Below are positions 1 to 11,665 of a stretch of 64,000 nucleotides of DNA, piece by piece. Source of the stretch: Raphanus sativus (taxonomy: Eukaryota; Streptophyta; Magnoliopsida; Brassicales; Brassicaceae); the NCBI RefSeq assembly GCF_000801105.2, contig NC_079517.1, positions 17,803,579 through 17,867,578 on the forward strand, written 5' to 3'. Under the pieces are notes generated by a model. That model was not told the origin of the DNA, ran no database searches, and was given only the letters and a program-made list of their open reading frames with translations. The position numbers and the translations under genes were made by a program. The stretch's first letter is position 1. Each line of letters opens with the position of its first letter.

Positions 1-50
1 TTCGTCTGGAACAATCTCCGGATCACTCCGTCTGCTTGTTCCGCTTGAGA

Positions 51-75
51 GAGAACAGTCTCGGGACTGTTCTCT
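51..75. repeat. Short inverted repeat (hairpin)
   Basis: Ten bases (GAGAACAGTC) are followed by a four-base loop and their exact reverse complement. The surrounding 1-198 has no open frame I can assign. It may be the edge of a transposon cut by the window. Confidence 0.4.
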
Positions 76-198
76 TGAGTGTTCTCCGCATGGATGCTCC
101 AAAAGGACTTCTTTTCATCAGGCACCTTCTCTTCTTTCTTCTGCTAACTCCAGACCTGTAAAAGGTCAAAAAGGACTAGACTGACACGAATTAGTGAC

Positions 199-1188
199 TT
201 GAAACAAATGAAAATATATATACAATGTTGTGAAAAACACCATATATCACCACCAAAGATGAAACACTTCCTATGGCAATTAGTTTCAGGATGTATAGCG
301 GTTAAAAAGAATCTAAAGGCACGAGGGATGAAGGGAGATATCCTCTGTGACAGGTGTGGGGCACCCGAAGAATCGATAAATCATGTTTTCTTCGAGTGTC
401 TACTGGCAGATCAGATATGGGCGTTGTCGAAAATTCCAACTAATCTGGCAATTTTCCCGACCCAAGCACTGTTTACCAACATGGATCACTTATTTTGGAG
501 AGTTCAACCGGCAATGGAAGATCATAATTTTGTATGGATTCTTTGATATATATGGAAAGCAAGAAATAATAAAGTGTTTAGTAACTTGGATATTGATCCA
601 ATTGACACTCTTAAATTGGCAGAGACGGAGGCTTCACTTTGGACTGAGGCACAAGTTCTTCCGCCTCGGGAGGTGGATCACAACAGGTCACGATCACAGG
701 AGATAATACCATCTATACCGGGTAGATGGTGCTTTACGGATGGTTCTTGGAAAGAACATGATAACTTCTCGGGCCAAGGATGGTACAGTATATTGGAAGG
801 ATTTGATGGACTTATGGGTGCGAGGAATACAAGAGCGACTAGCTCGCCATTACATTCAGAAATGGAGGCCCTTATATGGACAATGGAATGTATGAAGAAT
901 TTAAGACAGTTCTCAATCACGTTTGCGACGGATTGTTCTCAGTTGGTGAAGATGGTTTCGGAACCAGAAGAGTGGCCAGCATTTGCAAGTTACTTAGAAG
1001 ACATTATCTACTTGAAGAGAAGGTTCACCAGTTCAGAGCTCCTTCATATACCTCGAATACAAAATAAAAGGCGGACAGCTTAGCATGCAGTGCAAGGAAG
1101 CAATCGTCTTTTGTCGTTCATATGGATGCGGAGCTACCAGTTTGATTTACAGAGTCTATATGAGTCTGTATAGTTGCTGAAAAAAAAA
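199..1188 (+). pseudogene. LINE 3' part: zf-RVT and RNase H pseudogene
   Basis: This is the C-terminal part of a plant L1-type LINE polyprotein. The first segment holds the zinc-binding reverse-transcriptase tail (zf-RVT), with a CDRCG motif followed by an INHVFFEC motif. The second segment is a plant RNase H-like domain with the acidic residues in TDGSW, HSEMEAL and FATDC. The frame is broken three times: a TGA at 544-546 where the sister copy at 8886-9624 has Trp, a missing G near 1070 that shifts the frame, and a TGA near 1138 in the restored frame. A short A-run near 1180 probably marks the 3' end. It is dead and clearly related to the minus-strand copy at 8886-9624. Confidence 0.85.
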
Positions 1189-1208
1189 ATGTAATAAATT
1201 ATTTTATA

Positions 1209-1639
1209 TACATGTTAAGTTGGTAAATAATTATAATGGTGCATGTAATATACTTATATTGGTAAAGAAGAAGAATTTGTTAAAAAAAGAAGAAGAGTAA
1301 TTTGAGTTGTGGGGGGAATTAGACAAAATGTAACTTATTTTTTCACATAAATATTTTCTGTATATCATTGATATTCATTAATGTTTATAATATTAATATG
1401 AAATAATTAAGTTAAATATTTATATTGAATTTATTGTGAATTTAATTTTGAAAATGTTCATTAATTTTGAAAAAAAAACATGGAAAGCATAGAATTAGGA
1501 GTAGTCATTACTTCATTAATTTTGGAAAAAAACAAAGAATGCTTAAAATAAATTCATTTAATTAATTCAGTGGCATTAGGTTGTAAATATTTTGCAAATC
1601 TAAGGGTTAATTTTAAAGTGTACTTCTATTTTAGTAAGA
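1209..1639 (-). mobile_element. Helitron remnant with only a 5' end
   Basis: Read on the minus strand, the sequence starting at 1639 begins TCTTACTAAAATAG and continues with the same subterminal words (AAGTAC, TTAACCC, ATATTTACAA) as the Helitrons at 1644-2206 and 19508-20796. No matching 3' hairpin plus CTAG was found to its left, so the left limit is arbitrary. No gene is visible in this stretch. Confidence 0.4.
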
Positions 1640-1643
1640 TATA

Positions 1644-1759
1644 CTAGATTTTAACCCGTGTGTTTGCACGGGTGTTTGTTTTCGGTAATTATATAGACAT
1701 TAATTTATAAAGCCCGTGATTTGTCTCATTATAAGCATTTGATTTTTTAACCTATAGTT

Positions 1760-1793
<34 letters not shown>

Positions 1794-2206
1794 ACACTAT
1801 ATATATATATATATTGTTACATGAATATATATAAGGAGAATACGTGCTTAGAAATTGAGTAATATTGGTATTTAATATTTTGATTAATAGTTAGATATTG
1901 GTTGATTACAGGTGTAAATAATTTAGAATATTCCTTTTTTTAATAATTGATTACCATATAACAAACCTAATATTATTTGGAAGTAGCGATTTGTTTGCAG
2001 ATATTCTTTGATTTAATTAGGCATTTAATAAATAGATGCTGATATCGTAGGGAAATTGTAGGGAAGATTTACTTGGTAATTTTTTTTTAATCGGTGGTTT
2101 GATTTAAGTGTTAAATATGGTTTAGACTAATGGCATTAGATTGTAAATATTTAGGAAAAATCAGGGTTAAGTTTTATTTGTACTTCACTTTTAATAGATT
2201 ATATGA
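1644..2206 (-). mobile_element. Non-autonomous Helitron
   Basis: On the minus strand the element starts with TC and an AATCTATTAAAAGTGAAG-like 5' end at 2206. It ends at 1644 in CTAG, preceded by a GC-rich hairpin (1654-1673, stem ACCCGTG/CACGGGT). It sits between A and T as Helitrons do. There is no coding capacity. It abuts a second Helitron 5' end at 1639. Confidence 0.75.
1761..1815. repeat. (AT)n microsatellite, two runs
   Basis: Two long AT dinucleotide runs are separated by GTAACACT, inside the Helitron at 1644-2206. The run edges GTAAC and GTTAC are complementary, so the block can fold on itself. Confidence 0.9.
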
Positions 2207-2246
2207 GTCTATGACTAAGTGCGAAGCCAGAAAATATTGTATCTGT

Positions 2247-2890
2247 TAGGCCTGGGCATTCGGGTCGTCGGGTCGGGTTCGGGCCGGGTCCTTTCGGGTC
2301 CGGGTCTTTCGGGTCTAGGAGTTTAGGACCCGATAGGGTAATTTCAAATTTTCGGTTCCGGGTCGGTTCGGGTTGTACCGGGTCCGGGTCGGGTCGGGTC
2401 TTATATAATTGGACCCATTCGGGTAACTAGAGTTTATCGGTTCGGTTCTGGGTCGGGTTCGGGTCGGGTTCGGTTCGGGTTCAACCTAAAAAATACCTAA
2501 AAATACAAAAAAAAAATCTGAAAATATTAATATATCCGAAAATATTTGACATTTTATTTAAAATTTGTGTTTTTATTATATTAAAATGTGTATATATACT
2601 AAACTATGCGAGATAGAACAATAGTTGGTTGTCTTCTAGTGGCTGATCCCTTTGCTATGTAGACAAATAACCCGTCTTCGACTCCCCATTGATTCATTTT
2701 ATTTAATTTATATTATTAACTCGGGTACCCGCCGGATTTCGGGTTCGGGTCGGGTCGGGTCCAAGACCCGCGGGTCCTTTACAACAAGACCCGATAGGGT
2801 AATTTGATCGGGTCGGTTCCTACCCGGACCGGGTTTTTTCGGGTCGGTTTCGGGTCGGGTCTTCGGGTCCGGGTAAAATGCCCAGGCCTA
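2247..2890. mobile_element. GC-rich foldback element, hAT-like, 8-bp TSD
   Basis: The 644-bp element has 11-bp perfect terminal inverted repeats (TAGGCCTGGGC / GCCCAGGCCTA). It is flanked by a perfect 8-bp direct repeat, GTATCTGT (2239-2246 and 2891-2898). Its arms are made of degenerate CGGGT/CGGTT units on the left and complementary-type units on the right. The middle is AT-rich with a tRNA-like stretch (about 2625-2690). An 8-bp duplication is the mark of hAT-superfamily insertion. It encodes no protein, and sister elements lie at 24659-25224 and 48561-49087. Confidence 0.7.
2625..2690 (+). other. tRNA-like core inside foldback element
   Basis: A TCTAGTGGCTGAT stretch resembles a pol III A box and CTTCGACTCC resembles a B box, at about tRNA spacing. 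It is not a functional tRNA, because no acceptor stem or anticodon arm can be drawn. A similar core lies in the element at 24659-25224. Confidence 0.35.
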
Positions 2891-2898
2891 GTATCTGT

Positions 2899-4193
2899 GG
2901 CACAAATATTAAATAAATAATTATTAATTAAAATTTTATAAAATGTTATATAAGATGCTAAACATAGAGATTCTTAACTAAATTAGTTTGAAAATAAAAA
3001 AAAGTATTTGAGAATAAATATGCATTTCTCGTGAAGTTTATATTTTTATTCTTTTTTTACGTTTATCCATTTAAAAAAAAAATTAAACAAAAACGATAGG
3101 GAAAATTAGGCTGTATAAATGGACCAGATCTATGTCAGATTTAGAGTGGATCACTTTTAATCTGATGGTTCGCTAGGTTAACGGTGCGGTGATAACATCG
3201 AAGATCTTGTAGATGCAAAGAGTTTTTGTAAAGGGATGTTAATATGTGGCAAGGGACCAGTTTTATTCAAGATCTATCGACGGATACGGTGGATCTTTCC
3301 TAGCAAAGATTAATCAATGGTTTGCATATTTTATGAAGAATCTCATGCGAATAATCTGGTAAGACTGTTGTACTACAACTTAACACAAATATTATCCGGT
3401 TCTTTACCGTTAAATTATCATTTTCTTCCAATCATTTTATAAGTAACCAATAATCCATATAGATCAGTGGCGGAGCTAAAAATATTTTTGGCCGGGCTAA
3501 TAATATATAAGTTTAATATTTAGAGTAGAAATTTATATATTATTATAAGAATTTTTTATATAAATTTATCTTCTTGAACACATATTTATCTGAATCATTG
3601 ACTGTTGGAATGTTTTGAAACCAGGTAAGTATGAAGTTATGGGTAAGGTAGACTCAAAAATCTCTTTGGCATGCTTATTCATGGAACATGCATGAGAGTG
3701 GGATGATAAAGAAAAGCAATATAAATCAGAAACATATAGCTTATTATAGGCTTAAGATCAGATCTGTCATCAAAAAGAGTGTCATCAAAAATAGAAAATC
3801 TAATATATCACATATGGTTTTGTCGGAAATTTTTTCTATTGTGTTTGATTAATTATACTGAAACAAATAAGTATAACTGGATATTGTATATATTATCTAG
3901 TAAATGGTATATATATGCAAAGAATGTTTTAATCATGTCTTGAAAACATCAAATAGATATATGAAAATGTCTTTCAATATGGATATCATAAAATATTATT
4001 GGTATTTGTATTTTTATATGTATATGTTTTAACCTTTATATGATAAAATTCTTAAAATATGAAGATGTTTCCTTATGATTTTTAATTTGATTATATATAG
4101 CATTTTCAGAATGAAAATGTATCTTATATAATTGATAAGTTGAATGATAACAAAAAAAAATGATAAACTGAACACGAAATTTTAAAATTCATA
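2899..4193. other. AT-rich intergenic, no gene seen
   Basis: No open frame or splice pattern stands out. Around 3466 the words CAGTGGCGGAGC occur, which resemble the terminal sequence of common plant transposons, but no partner end was found. Confidence 0.5.
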
Positions 4194-4196
4194 TAA

Positions 4197-5601
4197 GAGC
4201 ATCTCCAACCTAACTTCAAGTACTCAAATTTTAAAGTTTTTGTCATTCCAACCCAACGTCAAATCCTCAAAACCCAACTTCAAATCTTCAAACTTTGAGG
4301 TTTTGAATAGTGACACCTCAGATTTGAAATTTTCACTATTCAAAACTTCAAAACTACTATTTATTTTCTTTTTAATCCTTACAATTATTTTATTTTAGAA
4401 ATACATCTATTAGTTTTATGTAGAATAACTTAAATACACCAAAATAAAATAAAATAGAATAAATATTACATAACATTCAAATAAAATCACAAAAATAGAA
4501 AATACATTAAATAAAGCTCACACAAAATAAAAATACATTAAAAACAAGATATATAAAAGAAAATTACATAAACATTTAAATATTACTTCAGAATGGATTG
4601 ATTAAGTATATATGGGAGCATTACGGATATAATGCTTGAGTAATTTGGTATTTATATGTTGTTTTCTAAAATTTGTGTGTGCCTGTGTGTTGTTTTATTA
4701 TATACATAAATTTATATTATTTTTAATATATGATATTGTAATATTGTGTGTTTTATATAATATATTAAATGTATGTTTTATATATATTTGTGAAGGTTTA
4801 TTATTATTAGTAACTCTTGTTAATGTGAAAGACTATAGTGTAAATAAATAAATTTGTAAGGATTTTTTTGAGGATTAATGGTTGGGGTAATCAACCCTCA
4901 AATCCTTATTTGGGATTTTGCTCTCTTTAAATAAGACTAGATCTTGACCCGCGCTTTGGAAGCGCGGAATATTTTACGATGAAAAATTTCACTAATAACT
5001 TAACAAATATTTTGGTAGTTTTTAAAAGTGTGTATTTAAAATATTTTTGCATTTAAATCAGTGTTTTTAACTTCAACCCGATTGTGATTATACTGGTTAA
5101 TTCGGAGATCTGACAATTCAATTTAGGTTTTTAAAATATTCATATTAAAAAAATTACTAAAACCCGAGATTAACCGATTGAACTGTTGGATGACCGATAT
5201 GTAATCTAATTTGATTTAAATTGTAATAATTTCATAATTTGTAATCTTATACTCCAAATTTTAAAGTTCATTATTTTAAAATTTATGAAATTATGACGTT
5301 TCTATAAAATTTTAAAAAGAAAATGATAGAGATAACATAACTAAGATTAATTATTGTATTGTTTGGAAACATTGATAGTAGTATAAAAAACATATTGTTG
5401 GAAACATTGATAGTAGTATATAGAAATAAATATATTGTTTGGAAACATAGATAGTAATATAAAGAAAGAAACATTAATGATTTAATGTAAGTTTAACTAT
5501 AAAGTATAAAGGTGTATTTAATTTAAAAACTTACAAAATAAATGTTATGTCCAATAAAATGTTTCTGTTTTAATAAGATAGATATTGAGTTGGAGATGTT
5601 A
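4197..5601. mobile_element. MITE (PIF/Harbinger-like), split by a Helitron
   Basis: The left end GAGCATCTCCAAC (4197) pairs with GTTGGAGATG on the right (5589-5598). TAA lies outside each end (4194-4196 and 5602-5604), a 3-bp target duplication typical of PIF/Harbinger MITEs. Removing the Helitron at 4937-5582 leaves about 760 bp of AT-rich, non-coding sequence. The open frame at 4636-4851 inside it is low-complexity and not convincing. Confidence 0.6.
4937..5582 (-). mobile_element. Non-autonomous Helitron inside a MITE
   Basis: On the minus strand it starts TCTATCTTATTAAAAC (5582) and ends in a GCGC hairpin (4949-4967) plus ATCTAG at 4937. It is inserted between A and T of the MITE. Its 5' half repeats TTGGAAACAT-GATAGTAGTAT about three times (5358-5470), a subterminal motif also seen in the Helitron series at 42900-43992. 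Confidence 0.8.
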
Positions 5602-6227
5602 TAAGAGAAAATTATAATACAAAGGATAAGCAAAAGATACTGATTAGAACAATTAAAACAAAAATCAAAATCAGTGGAGCTGAACCGACGTGTTCCGCGT
5701 TCCGATAAAAAAATTACCTCCATAACAACATGGTTTGCCTTTTTCCGCATGTGGGTTTTGTTTTTGTCTCACGCATTTGTTCGGCGCCGAATTGGATTTC
5801 GTATAACTATAAATCATCGATATTTCTTTTAATTATCAAATACAGAAAAATATATTGAGCAAACTGAAATTTAAATTCAGTAAAGGAAAATAGATATCTA
5901 CAAGATCGGCATACATTATCTTAAGCTTCCAGATGGATGGAGAGAAATCACCAAACTTTCTACTCACTAGTCATCTCAGAGCAACTCCATATATCTATTA
6001 TAAAGATGAGATTCTGAAAAAAATGATCTAACTATTAATAAAATGATTGATGGGATTCTCAAAACTCCCTTAGATATCTATCTAATAGGTTTTCAAATAC
6101 TCCAACCGTTTATTAAAAAGTAACACTTAGTTACTTTTGTACACAGTTTACAAAAAAAAAAGTTACTTTTGTACATATTAAAATGATTGAAATGTGTTTA
6201 TGTCTATTTTTTTTAACTAATTATTTA

Positions 6228-7696
6228 GGGGAAATTTGGAAAAATGCATTCCCATAAGAAAATAATTTGAAAATTACACCTTTATTTAAGATTTTGGAAA
6301 AATATACTTTTATATATATAAATTTACATAATTGCCCATTCTTAGTATTTCTATAATTTAGATATATTGTTTATAAATTGATTTTTCAAAAAAACAAAAT
6401 CGTTACACAATCTACAAAATATATTTTAAATATTTTACTGTTTAAAAAATAAATAAACAAGACGGCGTCTTCTACTCTCTCGTCTCCTTCTTTCTCGTTC
6501 TTCTCCATCTCTGTATTTTTTTTTCTCCTTTCACAGATTCTTCCTCTCATCTGAGAGAGGTTTGTTGCTTGACTGAACTTTCCTAAAAGAGCGGTGTATG
6601 TTGTGTTCACAATAGCGTTTTTAAAACTGGACTGATCCAATGGAGTCTAGGTTTGAGTATGAATTAATCATATTGTCAGGTTGGATTTAACAATTAGTTT
6701 GATCATGGATTGGATCATCAGTCTTTTTTTAATGCTCATTTATAAGTATCATTAGTCATGTAATCAGATTGGATTTAAGTAATTTCAATAAGTTGCATAG
6801 ATCTAATAATTAGTTTGATCATGATAAATAATATAATTTTTTTCTCACTTAAACTGTTGGTATGTTTTTATTCTTCCTCTGCTTTTCTTTTTCTGTTACT
6901 TCCCTTTTGTACTTTGTACTCCATCTCTATATAAACATCATAAATAAAAGAAATTGTAAGATATTGAATCAAATCATTGGCTTAAACAAATTTATAGAAT
7001 TCTCATCACACATAAAAAACAAGAACAAATCCATGCATAATATTCACTGTAACTACACATACATGACACATCATATTCAAAGGTACAAGAAGAACAAGCA
7101 CATGCATAATAATCACTATAACTAACCCATGCATACACGACACAAAACTAAACTACACATAACGACACTCAATAATTGTCTTATAGGAATGGTAAACATC
7201 AAAATAATTGGTCTAATGGAAACCGTAAACATCAAAAATATACACATATGTGAAAACAAAATATTAGAACTTACTTGGTTCAGATAGATAGCAATTCCAA
7301 AAAAGATGAAAATTTGTAAACTTAATTTGTTTTTTTAACAACGTAACTCATCCTTTCTTGTTTATATAGGTTAAGAAAATAAAATAAAGGAAAATATGTA
7401 TAAACTTCATGATAAAGTCAAAACAAATCATTCACATATTTATCTTTTTTATTATAAAATTAAAAATGATAAAATATTTATCTCAACACACATATTTATC
7501 TTAAACAAAATAATTTTAATGATATTTTTTATTAATTACGAATTTTTATATTAATTTCGAATTAATATATTAATTACTGAAATATCTTGGGTAGACAAGT
7601 AATTTCATAATTAAAGAAGTGTATTTTTCAAAAAAAAAATAGAAAATGCAGTTTTCAAATTTCAAATCTTAAATAGGGTATTTTGCAAATTATCCC
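6228..7696. mobile_element. Mutator-like (MULE) non-autonomous element
   Basis: The ends are long imperfect inverted repeats: GGGGAAATTTGGAAAAATGC on the left pairs with the complement of TATTTTGCAAATTATCCC on the right. The flanks AATTATTTA (6219-6227) and AGTTATTTA (7697-7705) agree at 8 of 9 positions, as expected for a 9-bp Mutator duplication. Inside, 6460-6640 is a less AT-rich, CT-rich block on the plus strand with a short minus-strand frame. It looks like a promoter or leader piece of a host gene, so this may be a Pack-MULE. No transposase is present. Confidence 0.6.
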
Positions 7697-7705
7697 AGTT
7701 ATTTA

Positions 7706-8808
7706 ACTAGTAGTATTTAGATAAATAAAAACTATTATAAAATCAATATATTGTGCAATTAATATTAAGTTAAAAGTAAGGATAAACTACATTAGAATTA
7801 TAGAACCACATTTTTGTGCAAACAAGGAAAAGGATAAAAAACACTTTTTAAAGATGTACCGCTGTTTGTATTGTAGGTTTCAGTTTGAATATTTATAAAA
7901 ATATTAACAAAACTTTTTGTTTTGTTTTAATTTGTTCTTTTCAAATGAAACCTACTGACTGTACTATTTTCCAAAATTGTAAAAACCAGCAACTCAAATT
8001 AGTTTTTATGGTATTAACAGTTCATATATATACTAGTGACTCATCGGCGAATATACACGGAAATGAAAATTTACAGAGAAAAACAACATTGTAATATTAT
8101 TAATATTTATTTTGTTTATAAGTTTTATATTTTATATTTTTTTATAAAGCATATTATTTATGAGTTAATAAGTTGAGATATTTTAATATATTTGATTTTT
8201 TTTTAAATATTCAACTTTACTATAATATTTGTTTATAAATTTATAATTTGATTTTATTTAGTGTAGTTAGTTTCTTATAGCTCGTATCTATTTATTTTGT
8301 TTTATTATGGGGGTTTATACATTTTTGAAATTCAGAAATCACTTATAAAATTTAAAAACTAACAAAACTCCGAAATTGAAAAATGTAAATTATAAAACCA
8401 GTTTCACATTGCATTATTTAAAATAAAGCATTACATGAAAAGTTTTCAATTGAACTGAAATTTATAATTTTAATCTAAAACATTAAAATGTTTTTTTAAA
8501 CAAATAAACACAAATTCAACTAAGACTACTTAAGTTTCAGAAAACTTTCTTGTAAAAACATATTTAATGTTTTGTGTTTTACAAAGAAAACAAGATTTAT
8601 TAAGAATAATGTTGAATCTTAGAAATTTAAATATTTTTATTGATGGTTTGATTTAAAAAATAGTTGTTTATTTATATAGAGAAATGAACATCTAAATATT
8701 ATTAGGTTAGTGAATATTATAAGATTAAGAATTTTTAATTCAAAAGAAAATAAAATCACTGATTAATAAATTAAAAATTGATTCAAAATAAAATTAAATA
8801 GTAATTAC
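7706..8808. other. AT-rich intergenic, no gene seen
   Basis: Very AT-rich. The only open frame (7885-8094) has no recognisable domain or codon pattern. Confidence 0.5.
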
Positions 8809-9758
8809 AGTATAACCTATTTAAATTAATACTCGATAAATTAATATACACTAAAATATCTATAAATTAATATAATTTTATAGTTTTTTTTTTGTCATCA
8901 AACATACAGACTCGTATAGACTCTGCACACCAAACTGGTAGTTCTGCATCCATGTGAATGACAAAAGACGATTGTTGTCTGGCACTGCATGCTAGCCGAT
9001 CCGCCCTTGAATTTGCCGTCCGTGGTACATGAATGAGCTGTGAGTTATGGAAACTGTCTTGTAGACTCTTGATATCTTCGAGGTAACTTGCGAATGTTAG
9101 CCACTCTTCTGGTTCCGAAACCATCTTCACCAACTGTAAGCAATCCGTTGCAAACGTAACCTGTAACTGTCTTAAATTTCTCATACATACCATTGCCCAA
9201 ATCAATGCCTCCACCTCCGAGTGAAGAGGGGACATACTTGCCCGAACATTTTGCGCCCCCATTAGACTCTCGAAACCTTCCAGAGTGCTGAGCCATCCTT
9301 GTCCCGAAAAAGAGTCCTTGTCCTTCCACGAACCATCTACGAAGCACCATCTCCCTGAGATTGTGGGAAGTGTATGTACTTGCGGTGTTATAGAATGCTG
9401 TATATTTAACTCTTGTGCTGCCGCCCACAAAGTAGATTTCGTTTCAGCCAATTTTAGTGTATCCCTTGCATCAATGTCTAGATTGCTAAAAACCTTGCAG
9501 TTCCTTGCTTTCCATATATACCATAGTATCCATACAAACTGATGATCGCCCATCTGAGGTAACACTCTCCAAAATAAGTAATCCATATTGGTGAACAATG
9601 ATCCCGAAATTATAGTTTTGGTTCAATATAATTTTATAGTTCAAAATTGAGTTTTTGGTTCAATTAATATATCGATAAATTAACAATCTCTATAAATTAA
9701 TAAAAATTATAGTTTTGGTATAGTCCCAACATTACTAATTTATAGAGGTTTCACTCTA
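8809..9758. mobile_element. TA-flanked MITE carrying a LINE insertion
   Basis: The ends CAGTATAACCTATTTAAATT and (reverse complement) GAGTGAAACCTCTATAAATT form a terminal inverted repeat with TA outside. The body repeats the words CTATAAATTAAT and TTTTGGTTCAAT in both orientations. A solo relative lies at 40519-40700, which shows the empty structure. The LINE at 8886-9624 is inserted in it. Confidence 0.55.
8886..9624 (-). pseudogene. 5'-truncated LINE: RNase H domain, long open frame
   Basis: A minus-strand insertion is flanked by a 17-bp target duplication (AATATAATTTTATAGTT at 8869-8885 and 9625-9641), with a poly-T at the left that is the poly-A tail. The open frame of about 243 residues (8867-9598) has lost its start and most of the polymerase. 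It keeps the end of the zf-RVT segment and a full plant RNase H-like domain with VDGSW, HSEVEAL and FATDC acidic positions. Unlike the copy at 199-1188 it has no internal stop, so it is the younger one. It is not expected to make a functional protein alone. Confidence 0.85.
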
Positions 9759-10235
9759 TGATGTTTCTAACTAACGCGAAAAAATTATAAATAAGACTTT
9801 AAAAAAAATTATATCCAACAATAAAATATTTCTAACTAAATTGAGCAAATTTATAAATAAGAGAAAATTGTTTCAATGTCTTAAAAGATATTTCTGACTA
9901 ACTTGATTTATTTAATTTATTAGTGAGGTATATGATATATTAATATTATGAAAACTGATTTAACCAACTTGATTAAAAAAATCTATGATATTTTGTGAAT
10001 TGAGAGGTTAAAAGGAATTTAATATTTTCTATTAAACAACATGTTATAAATATAAAAGAAATCGCTATATATTTAAAATATTAAATATATTTCCTTTTTG
10101 ATATTACATTCTTTTGATATATTTAAAACAGTTTTTATTAAATTACGTGCCTTCAATATAAAAAGTTTCATATGTTTATAATGATATTACAATTTTATAT
10201 TAAATTCCTTTTGATTTGTAAAGAAAGAAATTCGC

Positions 10236-10275
<40 letters not shown>

Positions 10276-10612
10276 GAAAGATATTGAATTTTTAGATAAT
10301 AAAGTAATTTGGAAACAAATATTAACAAAAAGGTTAACTCAATTTTATTAATAATGGTATTTAGTAATAAAATTAATCATTAAGTTTATTATTGTAATTA
10401 ACTTTTGTAAAAATCAACATGAGATTGACATAACATATAGGAAACTGAATTCGTAAATAATATTATAGAGATAACAAAAATATAACTTGCAAAAGAGTGA
10501 TCAAGAGCAGTAATATAACAAAACAACCAACAATACTACTTTAAGAATAAACAGAGCATGCGAAAGTTTGTTTGATAAATTCTTATAAGACATTGCTCGT
10601 TTCTATATAGTT
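9759..10612. other. Intergenic, 3' flank of the UGT gene
   Basis: AT-rich, with a (TA)n run at about 10241-10270. The part next to 10613 is the likely 3' untranslated region of the glucosyltransferase; no clear polyadenylation signal was singled out. Confidence 0.5.
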
Positions 10613-11625
10613 TTAACTTGCAAAAGCATATGAATCAAAAGACATGACATGACTCACAAGTTTCTCTAAGTACTTGGAAGAAGACCCATCTTTACTTAAG
10701 CAAACATTAGCTCTCTCTGTCAACTTCAAGCAACTCTCTCTCATTCCATCCCCTTCCTCTAACATTTGCTTTCTTAATACCTTATCAATCTCCTTCCTAT
10801 CCAAATTACTTCTCTCTAACATAAATCCAACTTGCCACACATCAACAATGTACCTAGCATTCACACGCTGGTCTGTGAAAAACGGCGTACATACCATTGG
10901 AACACCTTCACATATGCTCTCTAGCGTTGAGTTCCATCCACAATGCGTCCAAAATACTCCAACCGCAGGATGCGCTAATACCTCTAACTGATTCACCCAT
11001 TTCACAATTTTTCCCTTAAGACCAATGTTTTCCCAAAACCCACAAGGCAATGACTCCAGCCAGTCGGTCCCCCGGACCAGCCCCGACCTAACCACCCACA
11101 AGAAAGGCCGTTTGGTGTTTCTTAGACCCCAAACAATCTCAAGAAACTCCTTCTCCTCTATATCTGCAAGGCTTCCGAAACTCACATAGACCACAGTCCG
11201 CGGGCTTTGCTTGTTAAGCCAATCATTTGTTGCATGGTCTTCTTTGTTCTTCATCGTTGGTAGAATATTTTCGCTATGTTTGTAAAACGGTCCGATCGGA
11301 AAGACAGGAACTCGAAACTCGCTACTAAAGTCCATGAGTGTGGTACTTTCAAAATCTTCGAAGGTGTTCCATATGATTCCTGAAGAAGATTTGGCTCCTT
11401 CCACCATGTTGTTAACTACCCGGAAGAGTTCCTCCGGCTCATTCGTTTCCATAACTGGAAGATCTTTCACTCTCAAAGGTGGAAGCTCTGTCACTGGCTC
11501 ATCCAATCTAGAATCTTGAGCAAAACAGATGTATAACTACTTAGCTTTGGATTATTTATATTTCCATCAGTCTTTGCGGCGCTCTATAAAAAATGGATAT
11601 ACCATCTTAATTATTTTGTTTTATG

Positions 11626-11665
<40 letters not shown>

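Noticed and set aside
4636..4851. A 71-residue hydrophobic frame
   Set aside because: AT-rich MITE interior; low-complexity Phe/Ile/Tyr content is expected from the base composition.
10613..11514. Assigning the glucosyltransferase to the cytokinin enzymes UGT76C1/C2
   Set aside because: The N-terminal GHFNPM and the [12 protein letters not shown] region fit UGT76F as remembered, and the neighbouring genes agree with the At3g557xx region.
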